Part shown: piece after piece, positions 53,035 through 61,228 of the stretch
Position numbering within the stretch: position 1 is the first letter of the stretch
How the letters are laid out: every line of letters begins with the position of its first letter
NCBI RefSeq assembly: GCF_027706745.1
Contig: NZ_JAQFWP010000028.1
Coordinates: 1-64,000, forward strand
DNA length: 64,000 nucleotides
Reading direction: 5' to 3'
Origin: Nocardiopsis suaedae
Lineage (GTDB): Bacteria; Actinomycetota; Actinomycetes; Streptosporangiales; Streptosporangiaceae
Notes under the pieces: model-generated
What the model was told of the DNA's origin: nothing
Databases searched by the model: none
Seen by the model: the letters and a program-made list of their open reading frames with translations, nothing else
Position numbers and translations under genes: made by a program

Positions 53035-54663
53035 ATGGATGCCGTGACCCGCGTGCCCGAGCCCGTCAACGAGCCGAACCTGACCCACGCCCCGGGAACG
53101 CCCGAGCGCGCCCTGCTGGAGGCCGAGATCGTGCGGCTGAGCGGCGGCGAGGCCGAACTCGACCAGACCATCGGGGGAGAGCGGCGCATGGGCTCAGGTC
53201 CCACCCTGCCCGCCGTCGTGCCGCACCGGCACTCCCATGTCCTGGGCCGCATGCCCGAGGCCACCGACGACGACGTGCGCGCCGCGATCGGCGCCGCCCG
53301 GGAGGCGGCGCCCGGCTGGCGGGCCATGTCCATCGACGACCGCGCCGCCGTGCTGCTGCGCGCCGCCGACCTGCTCGCGGGGCCGTGGCGGGCCACCGTC
53401 AACGCCGCCACCATGCTCGGCCAGTCCAAGTCGGTGCAGCAGGCCGAGATCGACGCCGCCTGCGAGCTGATCGACTTCTGGCGGTTCAACGTGCACTACG
53501 CCCGCCGCCTGTACGCCGAGCAGCCGCTGTCGCCGCGCGGCGTGTGGAACCGCCAGGAGCTGCGCCCGCTGGAGGGCTTCGTCCTGGCGATCACCCCGTT
53601 CAACTTCACCGCGATCGCGGGGAACCTGCCCACCGCGCCGGCGCTGATGGGCAACGTCGTCGTGTGGAAGCCGTCGCCGACGCAGACGACGGCCGCGTGG
53701 TGGCTGATGCGGCTGCTGGAGGAGGCGGGGATGCCGCCCGGCGTGATCAACATGGTCACCGGGAACGGCGAGGCGGTGTCCCGGGTGGCGCTGTCCCAGC
53801 CCGACCTGGCGGGCATCCACTTCACCGGGTCGACCCGCACCTTCAAGCACCTGTGGCGCACCGCCGGGGAGAACATCGACCGCTACCACTCCTACCCGCG
53901 CATCGTGGGGGAGACGGGCGGCAAGGACTTCATCGTCGCCCACTCCTCCGCCGATCCGGACGTGCTGCGCACCGCCATGATCCGCGGGGCGTTCGAGTAC
54001 CAGGGGCAGAAGTGCTCGGCGGCCTCGCGCGCGTACGTCCCGCGCAGCGTGTGGGGGCGGATGCGGGACGGCCTGCTGTCCGAGACCGAGGCGCTGACCA
54101 TGGGCGACGTCACCGGCGACCTGTCCACGTTCATGGGGGCGGTGATCGACGACCGTGCGTTCGCCAAGAACGCCGAGGCGCTGCGCCGGGCCAAGGCCAC
54201 CGACGCGATCACGATCCTGACCGGGGGCGACGCCGACGACTCCGAGGGGTACTTCGTGCAGCCGACGGTGCTGGAGTGCGACGACCCCGAGGACGAGGTG
54301 TTCCGCACCGAGTACTTCGGGCCGATCCTGGCGGTGCACGTCTACGACGACGACCGGTACGGGCAGGTGCTCGCCCAGATGGCCGACGTGGCGCCGTACG
54401 CGCTGACCGGCGCGGTGGTCGCCCGCGACCGGGCGGCGGTGGAGCAGGCGGACGCGGCGCTGAGGTTCTCGGCCGGGAACTTCTACATCAACGACAAGCC
54501 GACCGGGTCGATCGTCGGCCAGCAGCCCTTCGGCGGGGCGCGGGCCTCCGGCACCAACGACAAGGCCGGGTCCATCTTCAACCTGGTCCGCTGGGCGAGC
54601 CCGAGGGCGGTGAAGGAGTCCTTCGTCCCCCCGACGGACTGGCGCTACCCGCACATGGGGTGA
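53035..54663 (+). CDS. pruA: 1-pyrroline-5-carboxylate (L-glutamate gamma-semialdehyde) dehydrogenase
   Basis: 542 residues from the ATG at 53035 (GGAGG at 53025-53029). It oxidises glutamate semialdehyde to glutamate, the second step of proline catabolism. Aldehyde-dehydrogenase landmarks: NEPNLTHAPGTPERALL, ITPFNFTAIAGNLPTAPALMGNVVVWKPSP (NAD fold), IHFTGSTRTFKHLW, GETGGKD with Glu293, and the nucleophile Cys327 in GQKCSAASRAYVP. It ends with FYINDKPTGSIVGQQPFGGARASGTNDKAGS. The frame from 52906 upstream lacks similarity. Proline dehydrogenase is not in the window. Confidence 0.95.
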   Translation: MDAVTRVPEPVNEPNLTHAPGTPERALLEAEIVRLSGGEAELDQTIGGERRMGSGPTLPAVVPHRHSHVLGRMPEATDDDVRAAIGAAREAAPGWRAMSIDDRAAVLLRAADLLAGPWRATVNAATMLGQSKSVQQAEIDAACELIDFWRFNVHYARRLYAEQPLSPRGVWNRQELRPLEGFVLAITPFNFTAIAGNLPTAPALMGNVVVWKPSPTQTTAAWWLMRLLEEAGMPPGVINMVTGNGEAVSRVALSQPDLAGIHFTGSTRTFKHLWRTAGENIDRYHSYPRIVGETGGKDFIVAHSSADPDVLRTAMIRGAFEYQGQKCSAASRAYVPRSVWGRMRDGLLSETEALTMGDVTGDLSTFMGAVIDDRAFAKNAEALRRAKATDAITILTGGDADDSEGYFVQPTVLECDDPEDEVFRTEYFGPILAVHVYDDDRYGQVLAQMADVAPYALTGAVVARDRAAVEQADAALRFSAGNFYINDKPTGSIVGQQPFGGARASGTNDKAGSIFNLVRWASPRAVKESFVPPTDWRYPHMG

Positions 54664-54936
54664 GGTGAACCGATTCCGGCCGGAGAGGGGCTGTGGTCGG
54701 GGGTGTTATCACCACCGCCCGCCGCGGTGGTCGTCGAAGCCGTCTGGGCCCTCCCACCCCCAGGTGCGCGGCGGCGTCCGTGTCGGCCCGCCGCCCTCCT
54801 TACGCCTGGCCGTCGCCGCTGGGGGCGTCCCGGGAATTCAGGTTCCCTCTCCCGGCCGCTTCTGTAGCGCGCTGCGACATGGCATCGGGAATGAAGCGCC
54901 CCCCGCTCCAAGCGGGGCAGAGGTAGTGCCCGATGA
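54664..54936. other. Gene-free stretch after pruA
   Basis: About 270 bases with no open frame that looks like protein. A short CCCCGCT-CCA-AGCGGGG hairpin (54901-54917) may terminate pruA. The stretch is followed directly by the DUF397 remnant. Confidence 0.4.
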
Positions 54937-55074
54937 ATCACCCCTCGAGACGTCCTGACCGGCGGAAGGGCCTCCGTCCGCGACTCCAAGTCACCCCACC
55001 TCGGGCACCTCTCCTTCACCGCTGGTGACGGGGCCGCCCTGCTCACCCTCCTGAAGGGGGACACCCTCCCCTGA
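54937..55074 (+). pseudogene. C-terminal remnant of a DUF397 protein
   Basis: Frame 1 reads SVRDSKSPHLGHLSFTAGDGAALLTLLKGDTLP and ends at a TGA (55072-55074). The VRDSK...P...L-x-F motif followed by an AAL-type helix is the C-terminal half of DUF397 proteins, small partners of helix-turn-helix genes that are very common in actinomycetes. The N-terminal half (the usual WRKSSYSG part) is absent and an in-frame TGA lies at 54934. It looks like a decayed fragment. Confidence 0.6.
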
Positions 55075-55087
55075 CGGCAGGGGAGGG
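55064..55087. terminator. Hairpin terminator downstream of the DUF4241 gene
   Basis: A 10-bp perfect stem (CCCTCCCCTG, 55064-55073, with 55078-55087) with loop ACGG. It lies 8 bases past the DUF4241 stop on the minus strand. Confidence 0.6.
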
Positions 55088-55094
55088 GCGCCTC

Positions 55095-55871
55095 TCAGCC
55101 CTCTCCCTCGGGGACGGCGTCGTGGAGGATCAGGAAGTCGGCGGCCACGGCCGCCACCTCGCCGTCGCCCGTGCGGCCGAACCACACCGGGTACGCGCCG
55201 TCTCCGAAGCCGCTTTCGAAGGCGGCCAGGCCCGGCGTCCCGTCCGGGGCCTCCAGGGTCACCGTGTCGGTCCCCTGGACGCGCGGGTAGGGGCCGCCTC
55301 CGCACAGGAGGGTGATCCAGCTCGGCGCATCCGGGGCCGGGTCGTCGTCGGCGAGGACCCCCGCGAAGTGGTCCAGCAGTGAGGCGTCGAAGAAGCACGC
55401 CATCCCGCCGTCCACCCCGAACCCGAAGAAGGCGAAGTCGCCGCCCTCTTCCTCGTCGTGGTCCTCCTCGACGGCCAGTGCCGCGGGATCCTGGCCGGGC
55501 AGCAGGGCCATCTCCCACTCCGCCACCGGCTCGTCGCGCAGCACCAGGACCGCCGCGCACACCCTCGTGCCGTCGACCCCATCGTCCCCGGTGTCCCCGT
55601 CGCGGCGGGCGACCACGATGTGCAGCGGGTACCGGCCCGGCGGGACCTCCTGTACGTACGGCGCGTAGTCCTCGGTGAACTCCACCCCCGTAGGGTCCCC
55701 CGCGATCAGCCGTCCGGTCGGGAACACCAGCTCACCCCGGGGTAGGACCTCGGTCGCGACCACCTCGTTCCCGAAAGCGGGGTGGCGGAAGCGGCGTCCT
55801 CCCGTGAAGAAGGCCCCGGGGTGGCGGGGCGCCGGGGCGGGTGCCGCGCCGACGGCGGTCTGGTCGCTCAA
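55095..55871 (-). CDS. DUF4241-family protein
   Basis: 258 residues, ATG at 55871. The family core is visible in order: GELVFPTGRLIAGDPTGVEFTEDYAPYVQEVPPGRYPLHIVVARR, CAAVLVLRDEPVAEWEMALLPGQD, VDGGMACFFDASLLDHF, then GDGAYPVWFGRTGDGEVAAVAADFLIL. DUF4241 proteins are soluble and beta-rich and occur in toxin-immunity and defence neighbourhoods; no enzymatic residues are known. The acidic EEDHDEEEGGDF loop is unusual. It is read after the AbiEii-like gene, 69 bases downstream of it on the minus strand, and may share a transcript. Confidence 0.85.
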   Translation of the reverse strand: MSDQTAVGAAPAPAPRHPGAFFTGGRRFRHPAFGNEVVATEVLPRGELVFPTGRLIAGDPTGVEFTEDYAPYVQEVPPGRYPLHIVVARRDGDTGDDGVDGTRVCAAVLVLRDEPVAEWEMALLPGQDPAALAVEEDHDEEEGGDFAFFGFGVDGGMACFFDASLLDHFAGVLADDDPAPDAPSWITLLCGGGPYPRVQGTDTVTLEAPDGTPGLAAFESGFGDGAYPVWFGRTGDGEVAAVAADFLILHDAVPEGEG

Positions 55872-55940
55872 CTGTCGTTCTCCAGTCGTATTCGTCTTTT
55901 TCGGTGGGGCCGAAGTGAACGGCCGACTCGTCGACCGCCG

Positions 55941-57584
55941 TCATCCCCGGTGGAACACCGGCGCCATCGCCTCCTCGAAGCGCCTCAGCCACTCCTCGCA
56001 GGTGCCCTCGACCCATGGGCATTCGCGGGCGAAGTGCCCCCACTCCTCCTCGATGTAGGTGTCCGTGGACTCCGACCGGAGGAACGTCTCGTCCACCGAC
56101 TCCGCGCTCACCCCCATCTCCTGGGAGATGGTCGGCTCCAGGACCCGCAGCAGCAGGTCCCGGTCCAAGGAGCACCGCTCCGCCAGCAGCACCGCGTCGT
56201 ACAGGTCCTTGCCCTGCGGGTAGGCGTCCGTGAACAGCCACAGCACCTTCCACGCCAGCGACAGCTCCGGGCCCGCCGCCCGCACCTCCTCGCGGCCGAC
56301 CACCGCCCGCACCGGCTCTTCCGGCAGCGGCTCCCGGAACACCGCGTCGATCTGGACCGACCCGCGCGGCAGGTCCTCCCACGACCACGGCAGCACGATG
56401 CGCCGCCCCTCCGCCCGCTCGTAGGTCCAGATGCTCTCGGTGGTCACCCCGTCCCGGTCGAACGCGAGCCCCGGCATGTCCGGCACCCCGTCGCTGACGC
56501 CCTCCACGATGTCCCCGATCATCCGCTCGGCGTCCCCGCCGACCGGCTCCATGTCCGCGGGCACCACCACGAAGTCCAGGTCGCGCGGGCGGCGTGCGGC
56601 CGGGCCGACCCACAGCGGCATGAGCATGCTGCCGCGCAGCACCAGGTGCTCCCGCCAGCGCGTGCCGCAGATCGCCGTGAGCACGTGCTCCATGGCGCAC
56701 TCCTGCATCTGCCACCACTCCGACTCCAGCCCCTGGTCCGTGAACACCGGCTCCCCGGGGCGGTACGCGTGGTCGAAGTGCTTGAGCGCCGGGTCGAACA
56801 CCTTGTCCTGCCTGGCGTGCGGACCGGCCGTGACCGGCAGGTGGGTGCTCGGGTACCGCTGGCGCTCCATGCCGGCGCGGCGTTTGCGCCCGGGCTCCTC
56901 GGGCGCCGCGACCGGCGACGCGCCCATCCACCCGGCGTCCAGGTCCAGGGCGCTGTCGTAGACGACGAACTCCCGCTCGGTACCGAGGATCCCGGGCTCC
57001 GGTGCGTCCGCCGCCCGGCGCGGGGGCAGGTACCGCAGCCCCTGCCCCTCCAGCTCGTCCAGGAGCTTGCGGTGGAGGGCCGTCGCGGTGGGGCGGCCCA
57101 CCCCCGAGAAGCGCTGGGTCACGAACCGCTCCTGGTACCCGTCCTCGCGGACCCGGCGCGCGTTCCGCGACAGCCGGGCCCGGTGCGGCTTCACCAGCCG
57201 CGCGAGCGCGTCGAGGTCGGCGTCCGGCGCCAGCAGCAGCTTGATGTGGAACTCGAAGTAGCAGTGCCCGGGAAGCGTGTGGGCCTCCTCGGCCGTCCAG
57301 GGGACCCCCGTGTTCACCGGCGACGCCTCGATCTTGGTGCGCGTGACGGGGAGCCCGGCCCCGGACAGCCGCCCGGCCCACCGCTCGGCGACGGCGAGCT
57401 CACCGTCGAGGGTCCCGTGGCCGTGGTAGGTCACCATGGGCTGCGACGCGGAGGACCCCCGGTCCAGCTCGATGTGCGTGAACTTCAGCCCGTGGGCCCG
57501 CGCCCACCGGGCGGCCTCCTCGATCCGGTCCGGGGTGCGCGCGTCCAGGGTCAGATGGGTCTCGAAGTCGCCGGCGAACTCCAT
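55941..57584 (-). CDS. AbiEii-type nucleotidyltransferase fused to an unknown N-terminal domain
   Basis: 547 residues from the ATG at 57584. The C-terminal part (about 290-547) has the nucleotidyltransferase core of AbiEii/AbiGii toxins: LRGSMLMPLWVGPAARRPRDLDFVVVP (G-S at 318-319, D-x-D near 332-334), then WEDLPRGSVQIDAVFRE and LAWKVLWLFTDAYPQGKDLYDAVLLAERC. The first ~230 residues (EFAGDFETHLTLDARTPDRIEEAARWARAHGLKFTHIELDRG, YFEFHIKLLLAPD, and an ARLSRNARRVREDGYQERFVTQR helix) are not part of that family. They carry two H-x-T/K-like strands that recall a 2H or CYTH fold without a secure match. In phage-defence systems AbiEii is a toxin paired with AbiEi, which is not seen here. Confidence 0.8.
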   Translation of the reverse strand: MEFAGDFETHLTLDARTPDRIEEAARWARAHGLKFTHIELDRGSSASQPMVTYHGHGTLDGELAVAERWAGRLSGAGLPVTRTKIEASPVNTGVPWTAEEAHTLPGHCYFEFHIKLLLAPDADLDALARLVKPHRARLSRNARRVREDGYQERFVTQRFSGVGRPTATALHRKLLDELEGQGLRYLPPRRAADAPEPGILGTEREFVVYDSALDLDAGWMGASPVAAPEEPGRKRRAGMERQRYPSTHLPVTAGPHARQDKVFDPALKHFDHAYRPGEPVFTDQGLESEWWQMQECAMEHVLTAICGTRWREHLVLRGSMLMPLWVGPAARRPRDLDFVVVPADMEPVGGDAERMIGDIVEGVSDGVPDMPGLAFDRDGVTTESIWTYERAEGRRIVLPWSWEDLPRGSVQIDAVFREPLPEEPVRAVVGREEVRAAGPELSLAWKVLWLFTDAYPQGKDLYDAVLLAERCSLDRDLLLRVLEPTISQEMGVSAESVDETFLRSESTDTYIEEEWGHFARECPWVEGTCEEWLRRFEEAMAPVFHRG

Positions 57585-57675
57585 GGTGGCCTTTCGGGGC
57601 GGTGGGGGGCTCCTCACACTCAGACGGTGCGGGGGCCGTGCCGGTTGCACCCGGCGCCGACCGGCGCCGTGGCGC

Positions 57676-58299
57676 TCACTCGTCCTCGGGCCGTACCAGG
57701 TCGTTGAGACCATCGGCCTCGTTGGCCCGTACCAGGTCCTCGAACCCCTCGACCTCGTCGGCGACCAGGTCGGCGAAGGACGCGTGGCGCTCGCCCAGGC
57801 CGGGGTACCAGCTCGCCCAGATGTAGGCGGCCCACTCGCCGTCCTCGGACACGTCCCCCGGGTCGAGCAGCCAGTACAGCGCGTCGGCCTCGCGGGACAC
57901 GAGCAGGGCCCGGTCCATCATCCGGTCCTCCTCGTGCCCGGGCTCCTCGCCGTCGCGGGCGCCCCGGAGGATCTCCCAGCCGCGCGGCTCGGCCCGGCGG
58001 AGCCAGTCGATGTCCTCGGTCGACCGCAGCTCGTACAGGAAGGAGCCCAGATGGGACCAGCCGTCCGTCACCGACAGGAAGGTCCTCAGGCTCGGCGGGA
58101 GGCGGGTGCCCAACCGCTCCTCCAGGGCGGCGATGCGCTCCTCGCCCGCGCCCTCGTGGCCCAGCCACCCGGCGGCCCGCTGGTCGTCCGAGACGTCGAT
58201 GCCCTCGTCGTCGGCGACCTCGAGGACCTTGGCGCTCACCTCCTCAAGGAAGACGCGCCATTCTTCGGCGGTCCTGGGGGAGTCCATGCGTGCGCTCAC
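57676..58299 (-). CDS. SMI1/KNR4 (SUKH) family protein
   Basis: About 207 residues from the GTG at 58299, whose TGA overlap with the gene above (GTGA) suggests coupling; an ATG at 58287 is nearly as good. The SUKH core is AGEERIAALEERLGTRLPPSLRTFLSVTDGWSHLGSFLYELRSTEDIDWLRRAEP, then LYWLLDPGDVSEDGEWAAYIWASWYPGLGERHASFADLV. SUKH proteins are the commonest immunity proteins of bacterial polymorphic toxins, but many have other roles. It lies on the same strand downstream of the coiled-coil membrane protein and upstream of the AbiEii-like gene. Confidence 0.85.
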   Translation of the reverse strand: MSARMDSPRTAEEWRVFLEEVSAKVLEVADDEGIDVSDDQRAAGWLGHEGAGEERIAALEERLGTRLPPSLRTFLSVTDGWSHLGSFLYELRSTEDIDWLRRAEPRGWEILRGARDGEEPGHEEDRMMDRALLVSREADALYWLLDPGDVSEDGEWAAYIWASWYPGLGERHASFADLVADEVEGFEDLVRANEADGLNDLVRPEDE

Positions 58300-59945
58300 C
58301 GTCCCGTCCCGAGCATCCGTTCGACCGCCCGGGCGTCCTCGCGGGCCCGGCCCTGCACCCGCTCGGCCTCGGCGCGGTACCGCGCCCACGACTCCACGGC
58401 CGAGTCCAGCTTCTTGTCCACCGATGCGGCCCCGGCCGCCCGCTCCTCACCGTGCCGTTTGCGCGCGTCCTTGCCCATGAGCACCAGGCCTCCGGCCGCC
58501 GCGAGCGCCACGACCGCCAGCACCAGCAGCCCCGGCTGCTGCATGACCAGGCCGAACAGGGCGGACGCGGCCGCGATCGCGCCCGCCACGCCCGCGCCGA
58601 CGGTGTGCGTGGAGTCGTTGCCGTCCCCCGCCGCGTCGCGCGCCCGGTCCTGGGCCGCCCTGGCCCCCGCCGGGTCGGCCCCCGCGGTGCCGACCGCGAC
58701 CTCCACCCCGTTCACGTGGACCGACGACCGATCCGGCAGCGCCGCCTGCGCGGCCTCCGCCCGCCCGCGGGCCTCCCGCAGGACCACGGGGGCGAACACC
58801 TCCAGCGCGAAGCGGCGCAGCTCCGGGCCGGCCTCCGGGGAGAACGCCGCCCCGGGCAGCAGGTCCAGCGTCCGCCCGCGGTCGTCCTCCCAGGTCTCCA
58901 GCGCGACGTCGTCCGACGCGCCGCCGCCGCTCTCCACGACCGCCCGGAGCTGCGCCGCCCGGTACAGCAGCGGCGCCTCCTCCGGGCTGCCCTCCTCGAC
59001 CAGGCGCCGGAGCAGCGGCCGGGCCGTGTCCAGCGCGAGGGAGGAAGGGGCGTCGCCAGACGGCGAAGGCCCGCCACCGGACGGCTCCGCGTCGGCCGCC
59101 TCCACCGCCCGGCGCAGGTCGGCCAGCCGGTCGGCCGCCGCCAGCGCCTCCTTCACCGGCCCGACCCCGGAGAGGGCGGACAGCGGGACCGGCCTCCGGT
59201 CCTTCGCCTTCTCCGACGCACCCTTCCCGAACTCCAGCAGCTCGGACGGCACGGGCGTGTCCTCGGGGGAGTCCAGGAGCAGCTCCGCACAGCCCGCCAG
59301 CACCGACGCCCGCGCCCCGTCGCCCAAACGGCCCTCGGCCGCGAGCAGGATCAGCGCCCACTCGTGGGAGGCCGCGTGCCCGGGCGCCTCGGGCAGCACC
59401 GCCGACAGGATCCAGTCCGCCAGCGCCGGTGCCGCCTCCGGGGCCCGCTCGGCCGCCGCGAGCAGGGTGAACACCCCCGCGCGCAGCGGGTCGAGGCCGG
59501 CCGCCTCGGAGAAGCCCCGCTGGGCCCCGCGCAGGTCGTCGCGGAGCAGGGCGTGCAGCCCGTGCGCCGCGGGGAGCAACCAGTAGTCCCCTTCGGCCGC
59601 GGAGGCCTCCAGCCGCAGCTCCCCGGGCACCTCGCCGTCGAGCATGAGCAGCACGCGGCGGCGCGCCATCGCCGCCCCTGTGAACGGCACGAGCTGTTCG
59701 CGCACGTCGCTCAGCTCGACGAACGCGTCGAACGAGGCCGCCATCCGGTCGAGGCGCTGCTCCAGCGAGCCGCGCAGGTGCCGCAGCTCGGAATTGAGCC
59801 TGTGGCGCTGGGTGTCCAGCTGGGTCCGCAGGCCCCGGATAGCGTCGTTCTGCGCCTGGTCGGACAACCGGCCGCCCCAGCTGTTGTCCCCGAGGAAGAA
59901 CCCGGGTTCGACCAGCCCGTCCCTGCCCCTGCCGTCGTGGACCAT
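58296..59945 (-). CDS. Hypothetical coiled-coil protein with C-terminal membrane helices
   Basis: 549 residues, ATG at 59945. An N-terminal region (FFLGDNSWGGRLSDQAQNDAIRGLRTQLDTQRHRLNSELRHLRGSLEQRLDRMAASFDAFVELSD) is a clear coiled coil of about 45 residues. A long Ala/Leu/Arg-rich helical middle follows, then two membrane helices (about 450-485: GVAGAIAAASALFGLVMQ and GLLVLAVVALAAAGGLVLM). A terminal charged helix (KKLDSAVESWARYRAEAERVQGRAREDARAVERML) is cytoplasmic. I do not recognise a family. It heads the four-gene leftward run with the SUKH, AbiEii-like and DUF4241 genes; the SUKH start overlaps its stop. Confidence 0.65.
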   Translation of the reverse strand: MVHDGRGRDGLVEPGFFLGDNSWGGRLSDQAQNDAIRGLRTQLDTQRHRLNSELRHLRGSLEQRLDRMAASFDAFVELSDVREQLVPFTGAAMARRRVLLMLDGEVPGELRLEASAAEGDYWLLPAAHGLHALLRDDLRGAQRGFSEAAGLDPLRAGVFTLLAAAERAPEAAPALADWILSAVLPEAPGHAASHEWALILLAAEGRLGDGARASVLAGCAELLLDSPEDTPVPSELLEFGKGASEKAKDRRPVPLSALSGVGPVKEALAAADRLADLRRAVEAADAEPSGGGPSPSGDAPSSLALDTARPLLRRLVEEGSPEEAPLLYRAAQLRAVVESGGGASDDVALETWEDDRGRTLDLLPGAAFSPEAGPELRRFALEVFAPVVLREARGRAEAAQAALPDRSSVHVNGVEVAVGTAGADPAGARAAQDRARDAAGDGNDSTHTVGAGVAGAIAAASALFGLVMQQPGLLVLAVVALAAAGGLVLMGKDARKRHGEERAAGAASVDKKLDSAVESWARYRAEAERVQGRAREDARAVERMLGTGR

Positions 59946-60031
59946 GTTCCGTCCGCTCTCCGCTCCGCGCGTCCCGTCCTCCGGACGGTGGGACGCCGCC
60001 GGGAGGCCGCCGGTTCCGGCCTTGCGGCAAT

Positions 60032-60802
60032 ATGGAGGGCGTCGGTCCCCGCCCCTTCGCCTTCAAGGAGACTGCCATCAGCCGCCTCGTGTTGTGGAAC
60101 GTCGACCCCACGCTCGTCGACGCAGCGCAGGTCACGCGCGCCGCCTACGCGGAGGCGTTCGAGCGTGCCACGGGCGTGCCGCTGGTCTACCTGGCCTCCA
60201 CGGCCGGGCGCACCGACTCGGAGGTCTTCTTCGAGTTCTTCGCCCGCAACGACGTGGACATCGAACCCGGTGAGGAGCCCCTGGCCGAGTTCGTGCAGGC
60301 CCTGGCCGACGGCTTCGCCCGCCGCCGCGACCAGCTCCCGGTGCGGGCCCGCGCCGCCGCCGGGGCCGCCGAGGCGCTGGCCGCCGTGGGCGCGCTGGAG
60401 GACACCGTGCAGACCGTGGTCACTGGCACCATCAAGCCCAACGCCGTCGCCAAGCTGCAGGCCTTCGGCCTGGACGGCCACCTGGACCTGGCGCTGGGCG
60501 GCTTCGGCTCCGAGGGCTACCCCAAGGCCAGCCTCATCCAGTTCACCCGCATGCGCGCCGCCGAGGCCCGCGGCGCGGAGTTCCCCGAGCGCTCCACCGT
60601 CTACATCACCGACTCGCTGCGCGACGTGGAGGCCGCGGTGATCGGCCGCGCCTCCCCGATCGGCGTGCTCAGCGGCTCGGCCACCGAGTCCCAGCTGCGC
60701 GCCGCAGGGGCCGACGAGGTGCTGCAGGACCTCACCGACGCCCAGGCGGTCGTCGGCGCCGTCCGCCGCGTGACGGCCCTTCCCGGCGCCGGGATCGGGT
60801 AG
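60032..60802 (+). CDS. HAD-superfamily-like protein lacking the nucleophile Asp
   Basis: 256 residues if started at the ATG at 60032. A better placed ribosome site (AAGGAG, 60065-60070) sits before an ATC at 60077, in frame, and the conserved part begins right there (SRLVLWNVDPTLVDAAQVTRAAYAEAF); a GTG at 60092 is a third option. HAD cores usually read D-x-D-G-T-L; here it is N-V-D-P-T-L, so the nucleophile is Asn. Later motifs (TGTIKPNAVAKLQAFGL, VYITDSLRDVEAAVIG) are kept. Streptomyces relatives that I recall read similarly, so the family may be non-catalytic. The true start is uncertain. Confidence 0.75.
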   Translation: MEGVGPRPFAFKETAISRLVLWNVDPTLVDAAQVTRAAYAEAFERATGVPLVYLASTAGRTDSEVFFEFFARNDVDIEPGEEPLAEFVQALADGFARRRDQLPVRARAAAGAAEALAAVGALEDTVQTVVTGTIKPNAVAKLQAFGLDGHLDLALGGFGSEGYPKASLIQFTRMRAAEARGAEFPERSTVYITDSLRDVEAAVIGRASPIGVLSGSATESQLRAAGADEVLQDLTDAQAVVGAVRRVTALPGAGIG

Positions 60803-61228
60803 GAAGGAAGGGCGCGGTTCCCCGGCCCCGCACCGCGATCCGGTGCTCGGGGCCGACTTGGGACAGCCCGCCCCCCGGGGCTGGCCGCGCCGCCCCCGCC
60901 CGCGTAGCGTCGCTGGTGTGCCTCGGTACGGATCGCCCGCCGATCACCGATCGGGGCCTTGATGGCGGAAACGTGCTGTTAACGACGTTGGTCGGTGTTG
61001 GTAAGGGTTGTGCCGTGTGAAACGGAGTAGCCTGTTCCCGAGGCGACGGCCGGACAACGGCGTCCGGCCCTGGCAGCCGCCACCTGTGCGCACAGGTTCC
61101 CGAACGGGACGCGGCCGCCCCGCGGTCCGTCCGCGGGGCGGCGGTGGCGCGCCGACCTTCACAGAAGTTCACAAGTCACATCACCCGATGATGGACCCCC
61201 GACGGCTCACAAGGGAGTGAGATCGAAC
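60803..61228. promoter_or_regulatory. Intergenic region before the glutamate dehydrogenase gene
   Basis: 426 bases. A stem made of GGCCCCG/CGGGGCC plus CACCG/CGGTG (60824-60854, CT bulge) just after the HAD stop is a likely terminator. A locally less GC-rich stretch (TTAACGACGTTGGTCGGTGTTGG, 60979-61001) probably contains the promoter, but no firm -10/-35 pair could be chosen. AAGGGAGTGAG at 61211-61221 is the ribosome site of the dehydrogenase gene. No gene is visible. Confidence 0.45.
60824..60854 (+). terminator. Terminator hairpin after the HAD-like gene
   Basis: A 12-bp stem with a two-base bulge (60824-60835 with 60841-60845 and 60848-60854) and 5-base loop lies 22 bases past the stop. 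There is no T-run. Confidence 0.5.
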
